From Eutreptiella sp. 'Long Island Sound 2002' (Eukaryota; Euglenozoa; Euglenophyceae; Eutreptiales; Eutreptiaceae), in the NCBI GenBank assembly GCA_964036045.1, contig OZ038395.1, positions 12,071,298 to 12,135,297 of the forward strand: a stretch of DNA of 64,000 bases, read 5' to 3'. Positions 36,169-48,300 of this stretch are shown here, piece after piece (within the stretch, counting starts at the first letter, position 1; each line of letters starts with the position of its first letter). The notes beneath the pieces were generated by a model that searched no databases, was not told where the DNA came from, and saw nothing but the letters and a program-made list of their open reading frames with translations. The position numbers and the translations under genes were made by a program.

Positions 36169-36326
36169 CCCCCCTGTGTGACACTCCGTCCGGTCGTTGT
36201 TCTTTCTTTACAGGGCCCTGGACAGTCACCCATTCTTCCCTTCGCATGTTGCGTCGGGTCGCTGCGTTCTGTCGGCCGCTGCAGCCAGTGCTCCTGCTGC
36301 TGTCGTTTCCGCGTTCGCGGGGCCCA
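36169..36326. repeat. dispersed 155-bp repeat, copy 2
   Basis: Partner of 8950-9104, same orientation. It overlaps the 3' end of the giant gene 2 frame, so the last ~33 codons of that frame lie inside a dispersed repeat and are unlikely to be ancestral coding sequence. Confidence 0.8.
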
Positions 36327-39300
36327 GTGGTTGGTGTGTTGCCCGCCCCCACCTCCCCCCCCCAAACCGTTGAAACAAGCGGCAAACCCCCACCGCGTTG
36401 CGCGGGGCTTCAATGAAGCCGGAAGCCAAGAAGACGCGCCGGGGCTGATAAAGGGACACACCATGGCTCCGGCTGCGCGTGCTGCCTGTGGGGCTGCTCG
36501 AGGCCGTTGCACTGGCCGTCCGCGTCAGCGCCGGTGTCGCGGAGGCGCTTGCCGTGCGCGTGCGCGACCGCGAGGGGGACGCCACACCCGACAGCGACGC
36601 CGAAGGCGTGCGGGTGTGGGTCAGAGAGGGTCCCGTCGGGCTCCCGGTGAAGGTTCGGGTCGGGATCTCGGAGGCGCTGTGCGTGAGGGACCGCGTGGGG
36701 GTGAGGCTGTGCGAGGCTGAGAGGGACAGGGAGGAGGATGGGGGCGAGGGGGTCCGATCCCCCGTGACGGACGAGGTCCCGGTGGCGGAGGGGCTGACTG
36801 TCCAACGACCGGAGGCACTGCCGGAGCCGCTGCGGGAGCGCGAGCCGCTCGACGTCGGCGTGGGCGGCGTCGCTGTCCAGAGGGCGGTGGGGCTGGCGGT
36901 GCGGGACCCCGAGGGGGACGGCGAGACGGTGGGCGTTGGGCTGCAGGTGCGCGTGCCGGTGGTCGTGGCGGAGGAGACGGAGGGGCTGCGGGACGCGGTG
37001 GCGCGGCTGGCGGACGCGGTGCGGCGCGCGGAAGGCGAGGCGGTGCCCGTGGCGGTCCGGCTGCTGTGCGACCGCGACCACGAGCCGGACGCGGATGCAG
37101 AGGGTTGTGAGGGGGTCGCGGTGCCGGCGGCGCTGGGGGAGCGCGTGCGCGAGGCAGAGGATGAGCCGGTGACGGTGACGGTGCGGGTGGGGGCACACGA
37201 CCGGGACCGGGTCCGTGTGGTCGTGGGCGTGGGAGTACGCGAGGAGGACGGGGAGCGCGACGCTGAGGACGGGTGCGAGGGGCTGCTGCTGCGGGTGGCA
37301 GAGCATGAGCGCGTGGAGCTGGACCCCGGCGTAGGTGACGTCGTGGGTGTGAGGGTGAGGGTGCCAGAAGGGGAGCGGTCGCGGGTGCGGGACGGGGTCG
37401 GGGTGGCGGGGGACACGGTGGGGCTGATGGGGCCGGTGGCTGTCGCGGAGGTGGGCGTGTCGGAGAGCGTCCGCGTCGAGGGACTGGGGGTGTGCGACGG
37501 GCTCTCGGGGCTGCGCGACGGGCTCAGGGACTGGGACGTGCGGGAGGCAGAGGGTGGGGCCGTGGAGGTGGCGCTGGGGGACCGAGAGAGAGACAGGGAC
37601 GGGTTCGGTGTGGACGACGCTGTGGGCGAGTGGGTGAGGGTGAGGGACGGTGTTGACGTCGGGGTTGGGGGGCTCTGCGTAGGGGCCTCTGATGGGGTGC
37701 GGCTCGCTGTGCGGGAGAGGGAGAGAGTGCCTGAGGTTGAGAAAGAGCGGGTGGGTGCATGTGTCGGTGTGCCACTCCGGCTCAGGGAGGCGGTAGAGCG
37801 GGAGGGGCTGGGGCTGCAGGTGGCGGTGCCGGTGCCGGAGCGGGGGGTGGCGGTGAGCGTGCGCGACAGCGAAACTGTGGCGGTCGCGGTGGGGGTTGCG
37901 CTGCGGGCGCGCGTCGGGGTCCCGGAAGGGGATGCGGAGCAGGTGGTGGTGCAGCTGGAGCGGGACAGGGAGGCAGACGGGGTGGGCCCCGGGCGGGTGG
38001 GCGTCTCCGAAACGGACACGGAAACGGACGTGTGCGTGGCGGTGGCGGTGGGGCTGGCGGGGGAGGGGGAGCGGCTTCCGGTGGGGGTCGCGCTGGGACT
38101 CCCGGTGGGCGTGGCGGACGAGGACCCGGAGGCGGTGGGCGTGCCGGTGAGGCAGGGGGTTGCGCTGAGGGACCGGGTGGACGGAGAGGGCGTCGCGGTG
38201 GCGGTGCGGGTCGGGGAGAGGGTGTAGGGCGCGGTCGGCGTCGCGGTGCGGACGGGGGACGGGGAGCGGGAGGGGCTGCGGGTGCGGGTGGGCGTGGGGG
38301 AGGGGCTGGTGGTGGCCCTCGCGGAGGGCGGGCTGGGGGTAGGGGACCGCGAGGTGCAGGTGACGGAGGGGGTGCGGGTGGCGGAGAACGAGGCCGAGGG
38401 GGTCCCGGTCTCAGTGGGGCCCCGGGTGTGGGAGAGGCTGAAGGAGCGGCTGAGCGTCGGGGTGCGGCGGGCCGTGCGTGAGGCAGACCGCGTCTGGGAC
38501 GAGGGCGTGAGCGTGGCCGGGGAATCGGACGCGGTGCGCGTGGTGGTCGCGGACTGCGACCGGGTGCCGCGGCGACTGGCGCTGGGGGTTGGGGGCGTTG
38601 CGGAGCGGGAGGCGCTGGCGGTGGGGCTCAGGGTGGAGCGGCTGCGCGACGCGCCGCTCTGCGAGAGGGACGGGGAGGTGAGCGTCGCGGTGGAGAGCGT
38701 CGCGTGCGAGGGAGAGGCGGGGGAGGGGGTGGGCGAGGCGCTTGGGGTCGGGGTGGGGGTTGGGGATGGGGACCAGGGGGGCGAGGGGCTCGGGGTGAAC
38801 GAGTGCGTGAAGGATCGGGGGGACGGGCTTGGGCTCATGCTGGGCGAGGGGGACCGGGAGGTTGGGGAGAAGGTGGGGGTGGGCGTCGGGGGCGTGCCCG
38901 TGACGGTGCCGGAGGCCGTGCTGCTCCTGCGCACGGTCGCGCTGCGTGACGCAGTGCCCGATGCGGAGGCGGTGCCGGAGGGCGTGGGCGTGGGAGTGAG
39001 CGTGGGGATGGCAGTCGGGGAGGCGGAGGCGCTGGCGGTGCGGGCGGTGCTGGCGGTGGGGGACACGCTGCGGGTGTGCGTCGGGGTGGGGCCGGACGGC
39101 GTTCTGGAGCGCGTGGGAGTGGGGGTCGCGGAGGCGCTGCGCGTGCGCGTGGGGCTGGCGCTGCCGGTCCGCGTGCGGGCGGACCAGGAGCGCGTGCTGG
39201 CGCTGGCGCTGGCGGCGCTGGCGCTGAGGCTGCGGGTGGCGGCGGAGGGGGATGGGGTGCTCCGGGTGCCGGAGGCGGAGTCCGACGGGGTCCGCGATGC

Positions 39301-42300
39301 GGTCGGTGGGGTCGCGGTGCCGCTGCCGCTGCCGCTGCCGGACTTGGTACCGGAGGCCGTTGGGGACTGCGTGGTCGATGGGCTGCGAGAGGGCGTGGGG
39401 GATGGGGGGCTCCGGGTGCCGGAGGCTGACAGGGTCTGACTGAGGGAGGGGGCGGAGCTGCGCGTGGGCGCGGTCCGAGTCGCGCTGGCGCTTTGCGTCG
39501 GGGAGACGGACGCGGGGCTCGGGGTGGCGGTCGCGGGCGCGGTCTCGGTGGTCCGGCTCGGGGTCGCGGAGGCGGGCGACGGCGACCGAGAGGCGGACGG
39601 CGAGTGGGTGTGGGAGCGGCTCGCGGTGGGCGGGGGCGTGGGAGTGGGGCTTGGGGACGGGCTGCCCGTGGGGCTGGGGGAGGGGGTGGCGCTGCGGGTC
39701 GCGCTGCGGCTGGGGGTGCGCGACGCCGGGGTGGCCGTGGCGGACGTGAGGGAGCGCGTGCGGGTGCCGGTGCCGGTGGCGGACCGCGAGGCGCTCCCGG
39801 GGGACAGCGTGAGGGAGCGGGTGGCGGACGCGTTGTGGGACCCGGAGGGGGAGGGGCTGCAGGTGGCGGTGCGGGACGCGGTGCGGGTGCAGGTGCTGGT
39901 GGGGGTGGGGGTGCGGGGGGAGGCGGAGGGACTGGCGCTGCAGGACGGCGATGGGGTAGGGCTCCGGGAGGGCGTGGAGCAGGTGCAGGACAGCGATGGG
40001 GAGGAGCCTGTGCCGGACTGAGAGCGGGTCAGGGTACGGGAGGGGGAGGGGCTGAGGGCGGAGGACAGGGAGGCCGTGGCGGAGGGGCTGCTGCTTGGGC
40101 TGACGGGGCGGGACGGGGTGCCCGTCGGGGGCGAGGGCGTGCCTGTCGGCGAAAGCGTTGCGGTCGGGTGGGCGGTGGGCCGGGGCGTGGGGGTGGGGGT
40201 GGGCGGGGACGCCGTCGCGGTGCTGCCCGTGGGGCTGAAGGAGCCGGGGGAAGGGGACGCGCTTGGGCTGGGGGTCGGGGAGCGGGTGCGTGTGGGGCGG
40301 CTCAGGGTCTGGCTGCAGGTCGTTGTTGCGGTGGGGGAGAGACTCAGGCTCAGCGAGGGCGAGCGGGTTGACGTCCGGGAGCCGGTCCAGGAGGGCGTGG
40401 GTGTGGCAGTGGCTGGGGCAGACGGCGGTGTAGGAGACGCTGAGGCGCTTGCGGTCATGGAGGAGGAAGGGCTCGCCGATGCCGACGCCGTCTGCGAACG
40501 GGACCTGGTGCTGCTACGAGTGCTGGCGGTGCGGGTGCGCGTGCGGGGGGTGGGAGACTGGGAGAGCGAGACGGAGCCGGACACGGTCGCAGACGAGGGC
40601 GTTCCGCTGCGGGTCCGGGAGCGCGACGGCGTTACTGTGCGCGAGCGCGTTGGGCCGGGTGTGGCGGTGCGGCTCCCGGACTGCGACGGCGTCGGGAGCG
40701 GCGTGGCGGTGCTGGGGCTCAGCGTCCGCTCCGGCGACGCAGAGGGGCTGCGAGACGGGCTGCTGGACGCTGAAGGAGCACTGGGGGTGGCCGTGGGGGA
40801 GACAGACGGCGTCGCGGTGGGAGTGGCAGATGGGGAGCCCCAGGAGGTGGCACTGTTGGACACCGTCGGGGGCGTCCGCGTCCGGGTCTTCGATGCCGCG
40901 CCGCTGCGGGAGCGCGTGCCGGTGGGGGTCGCGGTGGGGGGCGAGGCAGAGAGGGAGGCGGTGCGGCTCCGGCTCGGCGCCGCCGTCGGGCTGCGGGTGC
41001 CGCTCGGCGTGCGACTGGCGGTCCGCGTGCGGGAGCTGCCGCTCCGGCTGCGGGTGCCGCTGGGGCTGCGGGTGGACGACGAGGAGGCCGCGGGCGTTGG
41101 CGTGGGCGTGCGGGAGCGGGTGGCGGTGCGCGAGGCGGTGGGAAGGCGGGGCTCGGTGCGGGAGGGGGAGCGGGAGGGGCTGGCGGTGGCGGTGGAGCAC
41201 GACCGCGTGGCGGTGCACGTGGCCGACCGCGAAAGGCTGGAGGGGCTGAGGCTGCGGGAGCCCGCGGTGCGGGAGGGAGTCCCGGTGCTCGTGCCGGAGC
41301 TGGTGACGAAGGCGGCAGGGCTCAGGCTCGGGGTCGGCGACTGCGAGGGGCTTCCGGTGGCGGGGGAGGGCGTGGGGCTCGCGACGGAGGTGCGTGTGAC
41401 GGAGGGCGTCGCGCTGGGGCTCGCACTGCCGGGGGAGCGCGACGGGGTCCGCGCGCGCGACCCGGTGAGGCTTGCGGTAGGGGCGGTGGGGGTGGCGGTG
41501 GCGGAGGTGGTGGGATGCGGGGTCGTAGTGCGAGTGAGGCTGTAGGAGCCCGTGGCGGAGCTGCGGGACAGCGAGAGGGACCGGGTTCCGGAGCGCGAGA
41601 CCGAGGGTGAGCGACTGGGCGTGGGCTCAGGGCTGGCGCTGTCGGTGCGGGAGGGGCTCCCCGTGGGAGAGGGCGACCGGGAGGCCGAACGGGATCCAGA
41701 GCGCCGGCCGATGCCGGTGTCGGACCCGCTGCAGGTGGGTGTGCCGGGGCTGTGGCTGCCGGTCGCGGTGCGCGACACGGAGGCCGATAGGCTGTCGCTC
41801 GGGCTGCGGGTGGTGGGCGTTGGGGTGGCAGAGGCCGCCGGGCTGGCGGACCGCGTGGCGGAGGAGGTGCCGGTCGCGGCGGGTGTGGCGGATGGGGTGC
41901 GGGACGGGCTGCGGGAGGGCGACGGGGAGGCGCTAGCGGGGGAAGGGGAAGGGGTAAGGGTGTGGGAGAGGCTGGCGGTGTGCAGAGCGGAGGCGGAGGG
42001 CGTGCGGGACTGTGACGGTGAGAGACTCTGCGGTGAGGGCGTGCCAGAGCCGGTGGTGGTCGCCGTCGCGGAGCGGGTGTTCGTGGGCCGCGGCGTGGGC
42101 GTCCGGGAGGCCGTTGCGCTGCCGGAGAGGCTGCGCGTGCTCTGGGTGAGGGAACAGGTGGCGGAAGAGGAGCGGCTGCTGGTGCGGCCGGGGGTGTGGG
42201 ACAGCGTTTGGCTGAAGGTGTGCGGAGGAGTCAGTATGGCAGTGGGCGTGGGCGTGGGTGTGCATGTGGCAGAGAGCGAGGCAGTGGTGCCGCTCTCGGA

Positions 42301-45300
42301 GGCGCTGGGGGGGCTGGAGGTTGGCGACGGAGAGCCGGGCGCAGTGGGGGTGCGGGTTGGGGTGGGGGTGCGGGTGAGCGAGTCCGTGTCGCTCGATCCC
42401 CCGGAGAGCGTGGGGGAGAGGGTGGGGCGGCTGGGGGTCCGGGACGCGCTGGGGGACGCGGTGCTGGACGCGCTGCCCCGGGGCGTCGGAGTGGGGGATG
42501 AGGAGGCGGAGAGGGACGCGGTGCTTGCGCTGGCGGTGCGGGAGCCGGAGGGGCTTGCGGAGACGGAGGAGCTGCCGGAGGCGCTGCGGCTGATGGTGCG
42601 GGAGGCGGTGGAGGTCCGTGTGGGGCTGAGGGAGCGGGAGGGGCTCTGCGACGTGGAGGAGGTATGGGAGGGGCTTTGAGGGCGGGTTGGCGCAGGGGTC
42701 GAGGTCGGGGTGGCGGTGGCAGACAGGGACGGCGAGACGGTGGCGGAGCGGGTGCTGTGAGAGGCAGAGCACGTGGCGCTCCCAGTCAGGGAGCGCGTGG
42801 ACTGGGAGGCAGAGCGAGTGGGTGAGGGCCGAGGACTGGGGGTGGCAGTGCGCGTGCGCGAGGGCGGCCCGGAGCGCGTGGCGGAGGCAGTGGTGGACCG
42901 CGAGGAGGTCCGCGACGGGGCGGAGGGCGACCGGCTGCGGGTGGTGGGGCTGCGCGAGCCAGAGAGCGAGAGGGAGCCCGATGGGCTGTGGGAGGCGCTG
43001 GGGCTGAGACTGGGGCTCGGGGTGTACGTGGTGACGGTGGGGGAGGCCGGGGATGGCGGTCGTGTGAGGGTCGGGGTTAAGGTCGCGGTCGCACGGTCGG
43101 ACCGGGACCGAGTGCCGGACGTAGAGGCGGTGGCAGTGGTGGGCGTTCGCGACTGGGAGGCGGTGTGCGTGCCAGAGAGGGACGGGGTTGAGGGCGTGCG
43201 GGACGCCGTGCGGGTTGCGGTGCGGCCCGCGGTGAGGCGCAGGGATGCGCTGCGTGTGGGGGACGACAGCGTCGCGGATGGGCTGGGGGAGGTCGTCGGC
43301 GCGCCGCTGCGCGTCGCGGAGGGGGGGGAGCGGGTCGGGCTCGCGGTGTGGGACGGGGTGGTCGTTGCTGTGGCGGTGGCGGAGGGGTCGGCGGTGGCGG
43401 TGGCGGTGATGCTTCGGGTGCGGGTGCCAGAGGGGCTGCCAGTGGAGCACGTGACGCTGCCGGAGGGGCTGCGTGCTGAGGCACTGCCCGTCGCGGGCCC
43501 GGAGGCTGACGGCGAGGCCGTGGCGGACGCGGACAGGCTGCGCGTTGCGGAGGGCGTCGCTGACGCTGTCGCGGTGGGCGTGCGCGACGGGTCGGGCGTC
43601 GGGCTGCGGGTCCCGGAGAGCGTGGGCGTGGACGTGGGCGTGGGCGAGGGCGTGCAGGAGGTGACGGACATGGACAGGGACGTGGTGCGCAGGCCGCTGG
43701 AGGTCGGTGTGCGCGACGGTGTCGGGGTGGCGGAGGACGTGACGCTGCCGGTCCGGGTGGGGGGGAGGCTGTGGGAGAAGGAGAGGGAGCGGGACACGGC
43801 TGCGGTGGCGGAAGGGGGCGATGGGGTCGGTGTGCCGAGGGCGGTGCAGGAGGGGGACCAGGACGCGGATGGGGATGCAGACACGGTGCCGGGGCTACCG
43901 GAGGACGACGCAGAACGCGACCCGGACCGGGACTGGGACCCGCTCGCAGTGCGGTCGGCGCTGGGGCTGCGCGTGGCCGTGCCCGACTTGGGGGAGGGCG
44001 ACGTGGTCCTGGAGCCGGTGGTGGGGGATGCGGTGCGACTCAGGGAGAGCGACGACGTCCGGGAGCCCGTGGCTGACGCTGTGGAGGTGGCGCTGAGGGA
44101 GGGGCCGGGTGTGCGGGTTGGCGACGGAGGGGACGGTGTTGGCGATGGGGTGGGGCTTAGGCTGAGGCTCAGAGAGCGGCTGCCCGAGCCGCTGCAGCTC
44201 GTCGTCAGGGAGCCCGTCCACGTGGACGCGGTCAGGCTGCCGGTGCAGGTGAGGCTGGCCGTGAGGGTTGCGGGGAGGGACGGGGAGGGGCTGGCGGATG
44301 GCGTGGCGGAGCGCGGGCTCGCGGTGCAACTGGTGCCCGTGACCGACCGCGGCGTGCCCGTGGGTGTCGGAGTGCGCACGCGCGTCGCAGTCTCAGTGTG
44401 GGAGACAGTGGGCGAAGATGAGGGGGCGTTTGAAGAGGTGGCGGAGGAGCCCGTGGTCGTGAGGCTCGGGCGGGACACGCTGGGGGTGGCCGACAGCGAG
44501 CGCGATGCCGTGAGCGTGGGCGGGGGGGTGCGCCGCGGCGTCGGGGTGAGCGTCCGGGACGCGGGGGACGGGCTGCGGGTCGCAGTGGGCTCGGCGCTGC
44601 GTGACGCAGTGGAGGCGGTGGCCGTGGAGGACCGGGACGGGGTCGGGGATGGGGTGCGGGCATCGGTCGCGGTTGGCGTGGGAGTTCTGTGGCCTGGGGC
44701 TGACGCAGAGGCGGAGCAGGACACGGACGGGGTCCGGGGGCGCGAGGCGGACGGCGTTGCTGTGGCAGAGGGTGAGGCACCGCGGGTCTCCGTCGTCGGT
44801 GTGGGTGTGGGCGAGAGGGAGACGGAGGCAGCGAGGGACATGGTGACGGTCGGAGTGGCGGGCGGCGTGGCGGACGGCGGCGAGGGGCTTGCGGTGGCGG
44901 TGCGGCTGAGAGAGGTCGCGGTCCGAGTCGTGGACACGGACGGCGTCGCGGACCGGGTGCCGGTGGCGCTGCAGGTGATGGTGGCGGTCCGGGTTGGGGA
45001 CCACGACCGGGTCGAGCCGCTGCGGGTGCCGCGGCTCTGGGTCCCGCTGGCGGACCGGGTCCCTGAGTTCGACGCCGTGGGGGACCGGGAAGGCGACTGC
45101 GTGCGCGTGCGCGTGCGGGACCGCGTCGGCCCCGTGCGGCTGCGCGTGGCGGTCGCGGTGCGCGAGAGGGTGATCACTTCTGAGGGGGGGCTTGGGGAAC
45201 GGGTGGCGGATGCGGAGCTGAGGGAGCACGTGGCCGTGGAGGCGGAGACGGACAGAGACCGGGTGTGACTGGGACTGCGGGTGGTTGCACTGCCGGAGCC

Positions 45301-48300
45301 GCTGACCGTCACGGACTGTGTTGCAGTGCCGGCGCTGGGGGACACGGTGCAGGAGCGGGAGGACACGGTGGGGGTGAGCGACGGGGACGAGGGCGACGGT
45401 GACCGGGAGCCGCTGCAGGTGGCGCTGCGCAGAGTGCGCGTGCACGTGGGCGTCGCAGTGCCGCTGGGCGTGAGGGTCTCGGTGCCTGGGCTGACGGTTA
45501 CGCTGGGCCGCGGGCTACCGGTCTGCGAGGCCGTGAGGGTGCCGGTGCCGGACATTGAGGGCGGCGTGGGGCTGCCGGTCGGAACGGGTGTGGGCGTGGG
45601 CGTGGGAGGCGAGCGGGACTGCGTGGGGGTCGGGGACCCGGACGGTGTGACGGACGCGGTGGCGGTTGGGCGGCCGGTTGTGGTGCGGGAGGCGGTGGGG
45701 GCGGTTGCGGTTGGGCGCACCGTCGGGGTCAAGGAGGCCGACCCTGAAGCAGAGCCACTCCGCGTGACCGACAGAGTGGTCCGGGTGGGTGTAGGGCTGG
45801 GGAGGCTGGGGCTGAATTGTTCGGTGGCGCTCTGAGAGCCGGTGGGACTCCCTGCCACAGACGGTGTGCGGGTGGGGGACAGGGACGCGGAAGTCGGTGT
45901 CAGCGTCGTGGTCCCGTTGCGGCTCAGTGACAAGGAGCACGTCTGGGTCCGAGTAGACGTCGGGGACAGCGACGGGAGGAGGGTCGCGCCGGGCGGGCTT
46001 CGCGTGGCGGTGTCCGTCCGGGTGCGCGACGGCGTTGCCGAGGCACTCCCCGTCACACAGCCCGTGGCGCTCGGCGTCACGGTCCGCGTCGCGGTCCCGC
46101 TCCCGGGGCTCTGCGACGCCGAGGCCGTGGCACTCCACGTGAGGGACGCCGACCCCGACCCCGGCAGCGTCGCCGAGCCGGTGGCAGTGGCCACGCCCGA
46201 AAGGGTCTCTGTACCTGTCGAGGCACTGACGGACCACGTGGCCGTGGATGTGGTCGTGGCACTGAGGCTGCGAGTGCGGGAGAATGTGCCGGTGACGGTT
46301 GCGCCGCCGGTGCGGGTGCTTGCGGAGGGGCTGGGGCTCTGCGACCGGGAGGCGGGGGATGGCGTCGAGCTGAGCGCTGGCGTGCGGCTCCGGCTGCGGG
46401 TCCGGCTCGAGGCTGTCGCGGTGGCGGAGTGCGACGGAGTCCCAGTGGGAACGGCCGACGCGGACCTGGTGAGAGTGCCGGAGCCGGGGCTCCGGGTGCC
46501 GGAGTCGGTGCAAGTGCCGGACGTCGCGGTGGGACTGCGCAGCGGAGTGCCCGTGCTGCTGCGTGTCGCGCTGCCGGACGGAGTTGCGGAGGGGCTGCGG
46601 CGCGCGCTGGGGGACCGGGACAGCGAGGCGATGCTGCTCCGCGTGCCCGTCGCAGTGCTGCCTGTCGGGGTGGGGGAGGCGGACCGCGTGGGGGACAGGG
46701 ACAGGGACGCGCTGCGCGTGGGGGGGCTGGCGGAGCAATTGGCGGTTGGACTACGGGTGGGCGACCGGCTGCGGGAGGGATTGGGGGTTGCGGAGGCAGT
46801 TCCGGTGGGGGACCCAGCCACAACGGCGGTCGCAGTGCACGTCGCGGTTTGAGTGGGGCTGGGCATGGCAGTGCGGGAGGGGCCGCTGTCGGATCGACTG
46901 AGAGGCAGGGAGGCGGTTGAGCTGCCAGTGGCGGTGCTGCGGGAAAGCGAGCACGATCTGCTGCGCGAGACAGTGAAGGAGCTCTCTGTCGCTGTGCGAG
47001 ACGGTGTGGCGGTAATTCGCGGGGTGACGGACGGGGTGGCGGTCGATGGGGTGGTGGTTGGCGTCAGCGTGGCGGAGCACGACGGAGAGCGCGTGGGGCG
47101 CGTGGGGCTCCAAGAGGCGATGCGCGACTCGGACACGGACGGGCTGACGCTGGCAGTGGCGCTGGCGGTGCCGCTGCGGGTGGGCGTGGGCGTGGCGGAG
47201 GGAGTGCCGGAGCGGGACGCCGAGGGGCGGCTGCGGCTGCATGAGACACTGGCGCTGAGTGATGCGGAGCGGGTGCCGGATGTTGTGTCGGACGGCGTAG
47301 CCCCGGGACTGCAACTCGCGGTGGGGGTCGAGGTGGGCGGAGATCGAGTCAGGGAGGGGGTGCGTGTCCGGGAGCAGCTGGGGCTCGACAACGTCCCGGA
47401 ACGGGACCGCCCGCTGCCGCTGACGGTTCGTGAGTGCGACGCCGTGCAGGACGCGACGGGTGAGGCACTTGGGCTGCCGGTGGGAGTGCGGGAGCAGCTC
47501 CGGGGACTGGCCGTGCCCGAGGCGGTGGCGGTGCGGCTCGTGAGGGAGCGCGACGCCGAGTACGTGACGGACATGGACTGTCCGGTCGAGGGTGTGGGCC
47601 TCGTTGCGGTTGGGGACCAGGAGCCGCTGCGGGAGCGCGTGGGCGTGCGGGTGCGGGAGGCCGACGCGCTGTCGGTGCGGGTCGGGAATCGGGACCCGCT
47701 GCGCGTCGGAGTGTGGCTGCCGGTGAGGGAGGGCGAGGGGCTGTCGGTCGGGGTGTGGGACCGGGACGGGGAGGGGGGCGTGGGGGTCGCGCTGGCACTG
47801 CGGCTGAGGCTGGGCGGCGGCCCTGTCTCGGCGGGGGTGGGCGTCGCGCTTGCGGAGGGGGAAGGGGAGGGCGTGCCGGAGCGCGTGGAGGAGGCAGTGG
47901 GGGTCCCGCTGAGCAGGTGCGACAGCGACGAACTGGGGGACGCTGTGAAGCTGGGGCTTGCAGCGCTGGAGCGCGTGCGGCTGCCGGTGTGGCTCGGCGC
48001 GCCGGAGGCGGTACCGGACCACGAGACGGACCCCGACCCGGTCCCGGTTGCGCTGCGCGAGGCCGATGCCCGTGTCGCGGTGGTTGCGGAGGCGCTGGGG
48101 GTGCAGGACGCGGAGGGCGTCGCGGTGTCAGAGGGCGACTGCGACCGCGTCCGCGGGGACGCGCTGCGGGACACAGTGCACGAGGGTGTCGCAGAGCGTG
48201 ACGCCGTGCCGGAGCGCGAGGGGCTGCAGCTGCGGCTGAGCGTCGGGAAGCGACTGCCGGATGCGGAGACGGAGCGGCTGCGGGAGGGGCTGAGGCTGGC

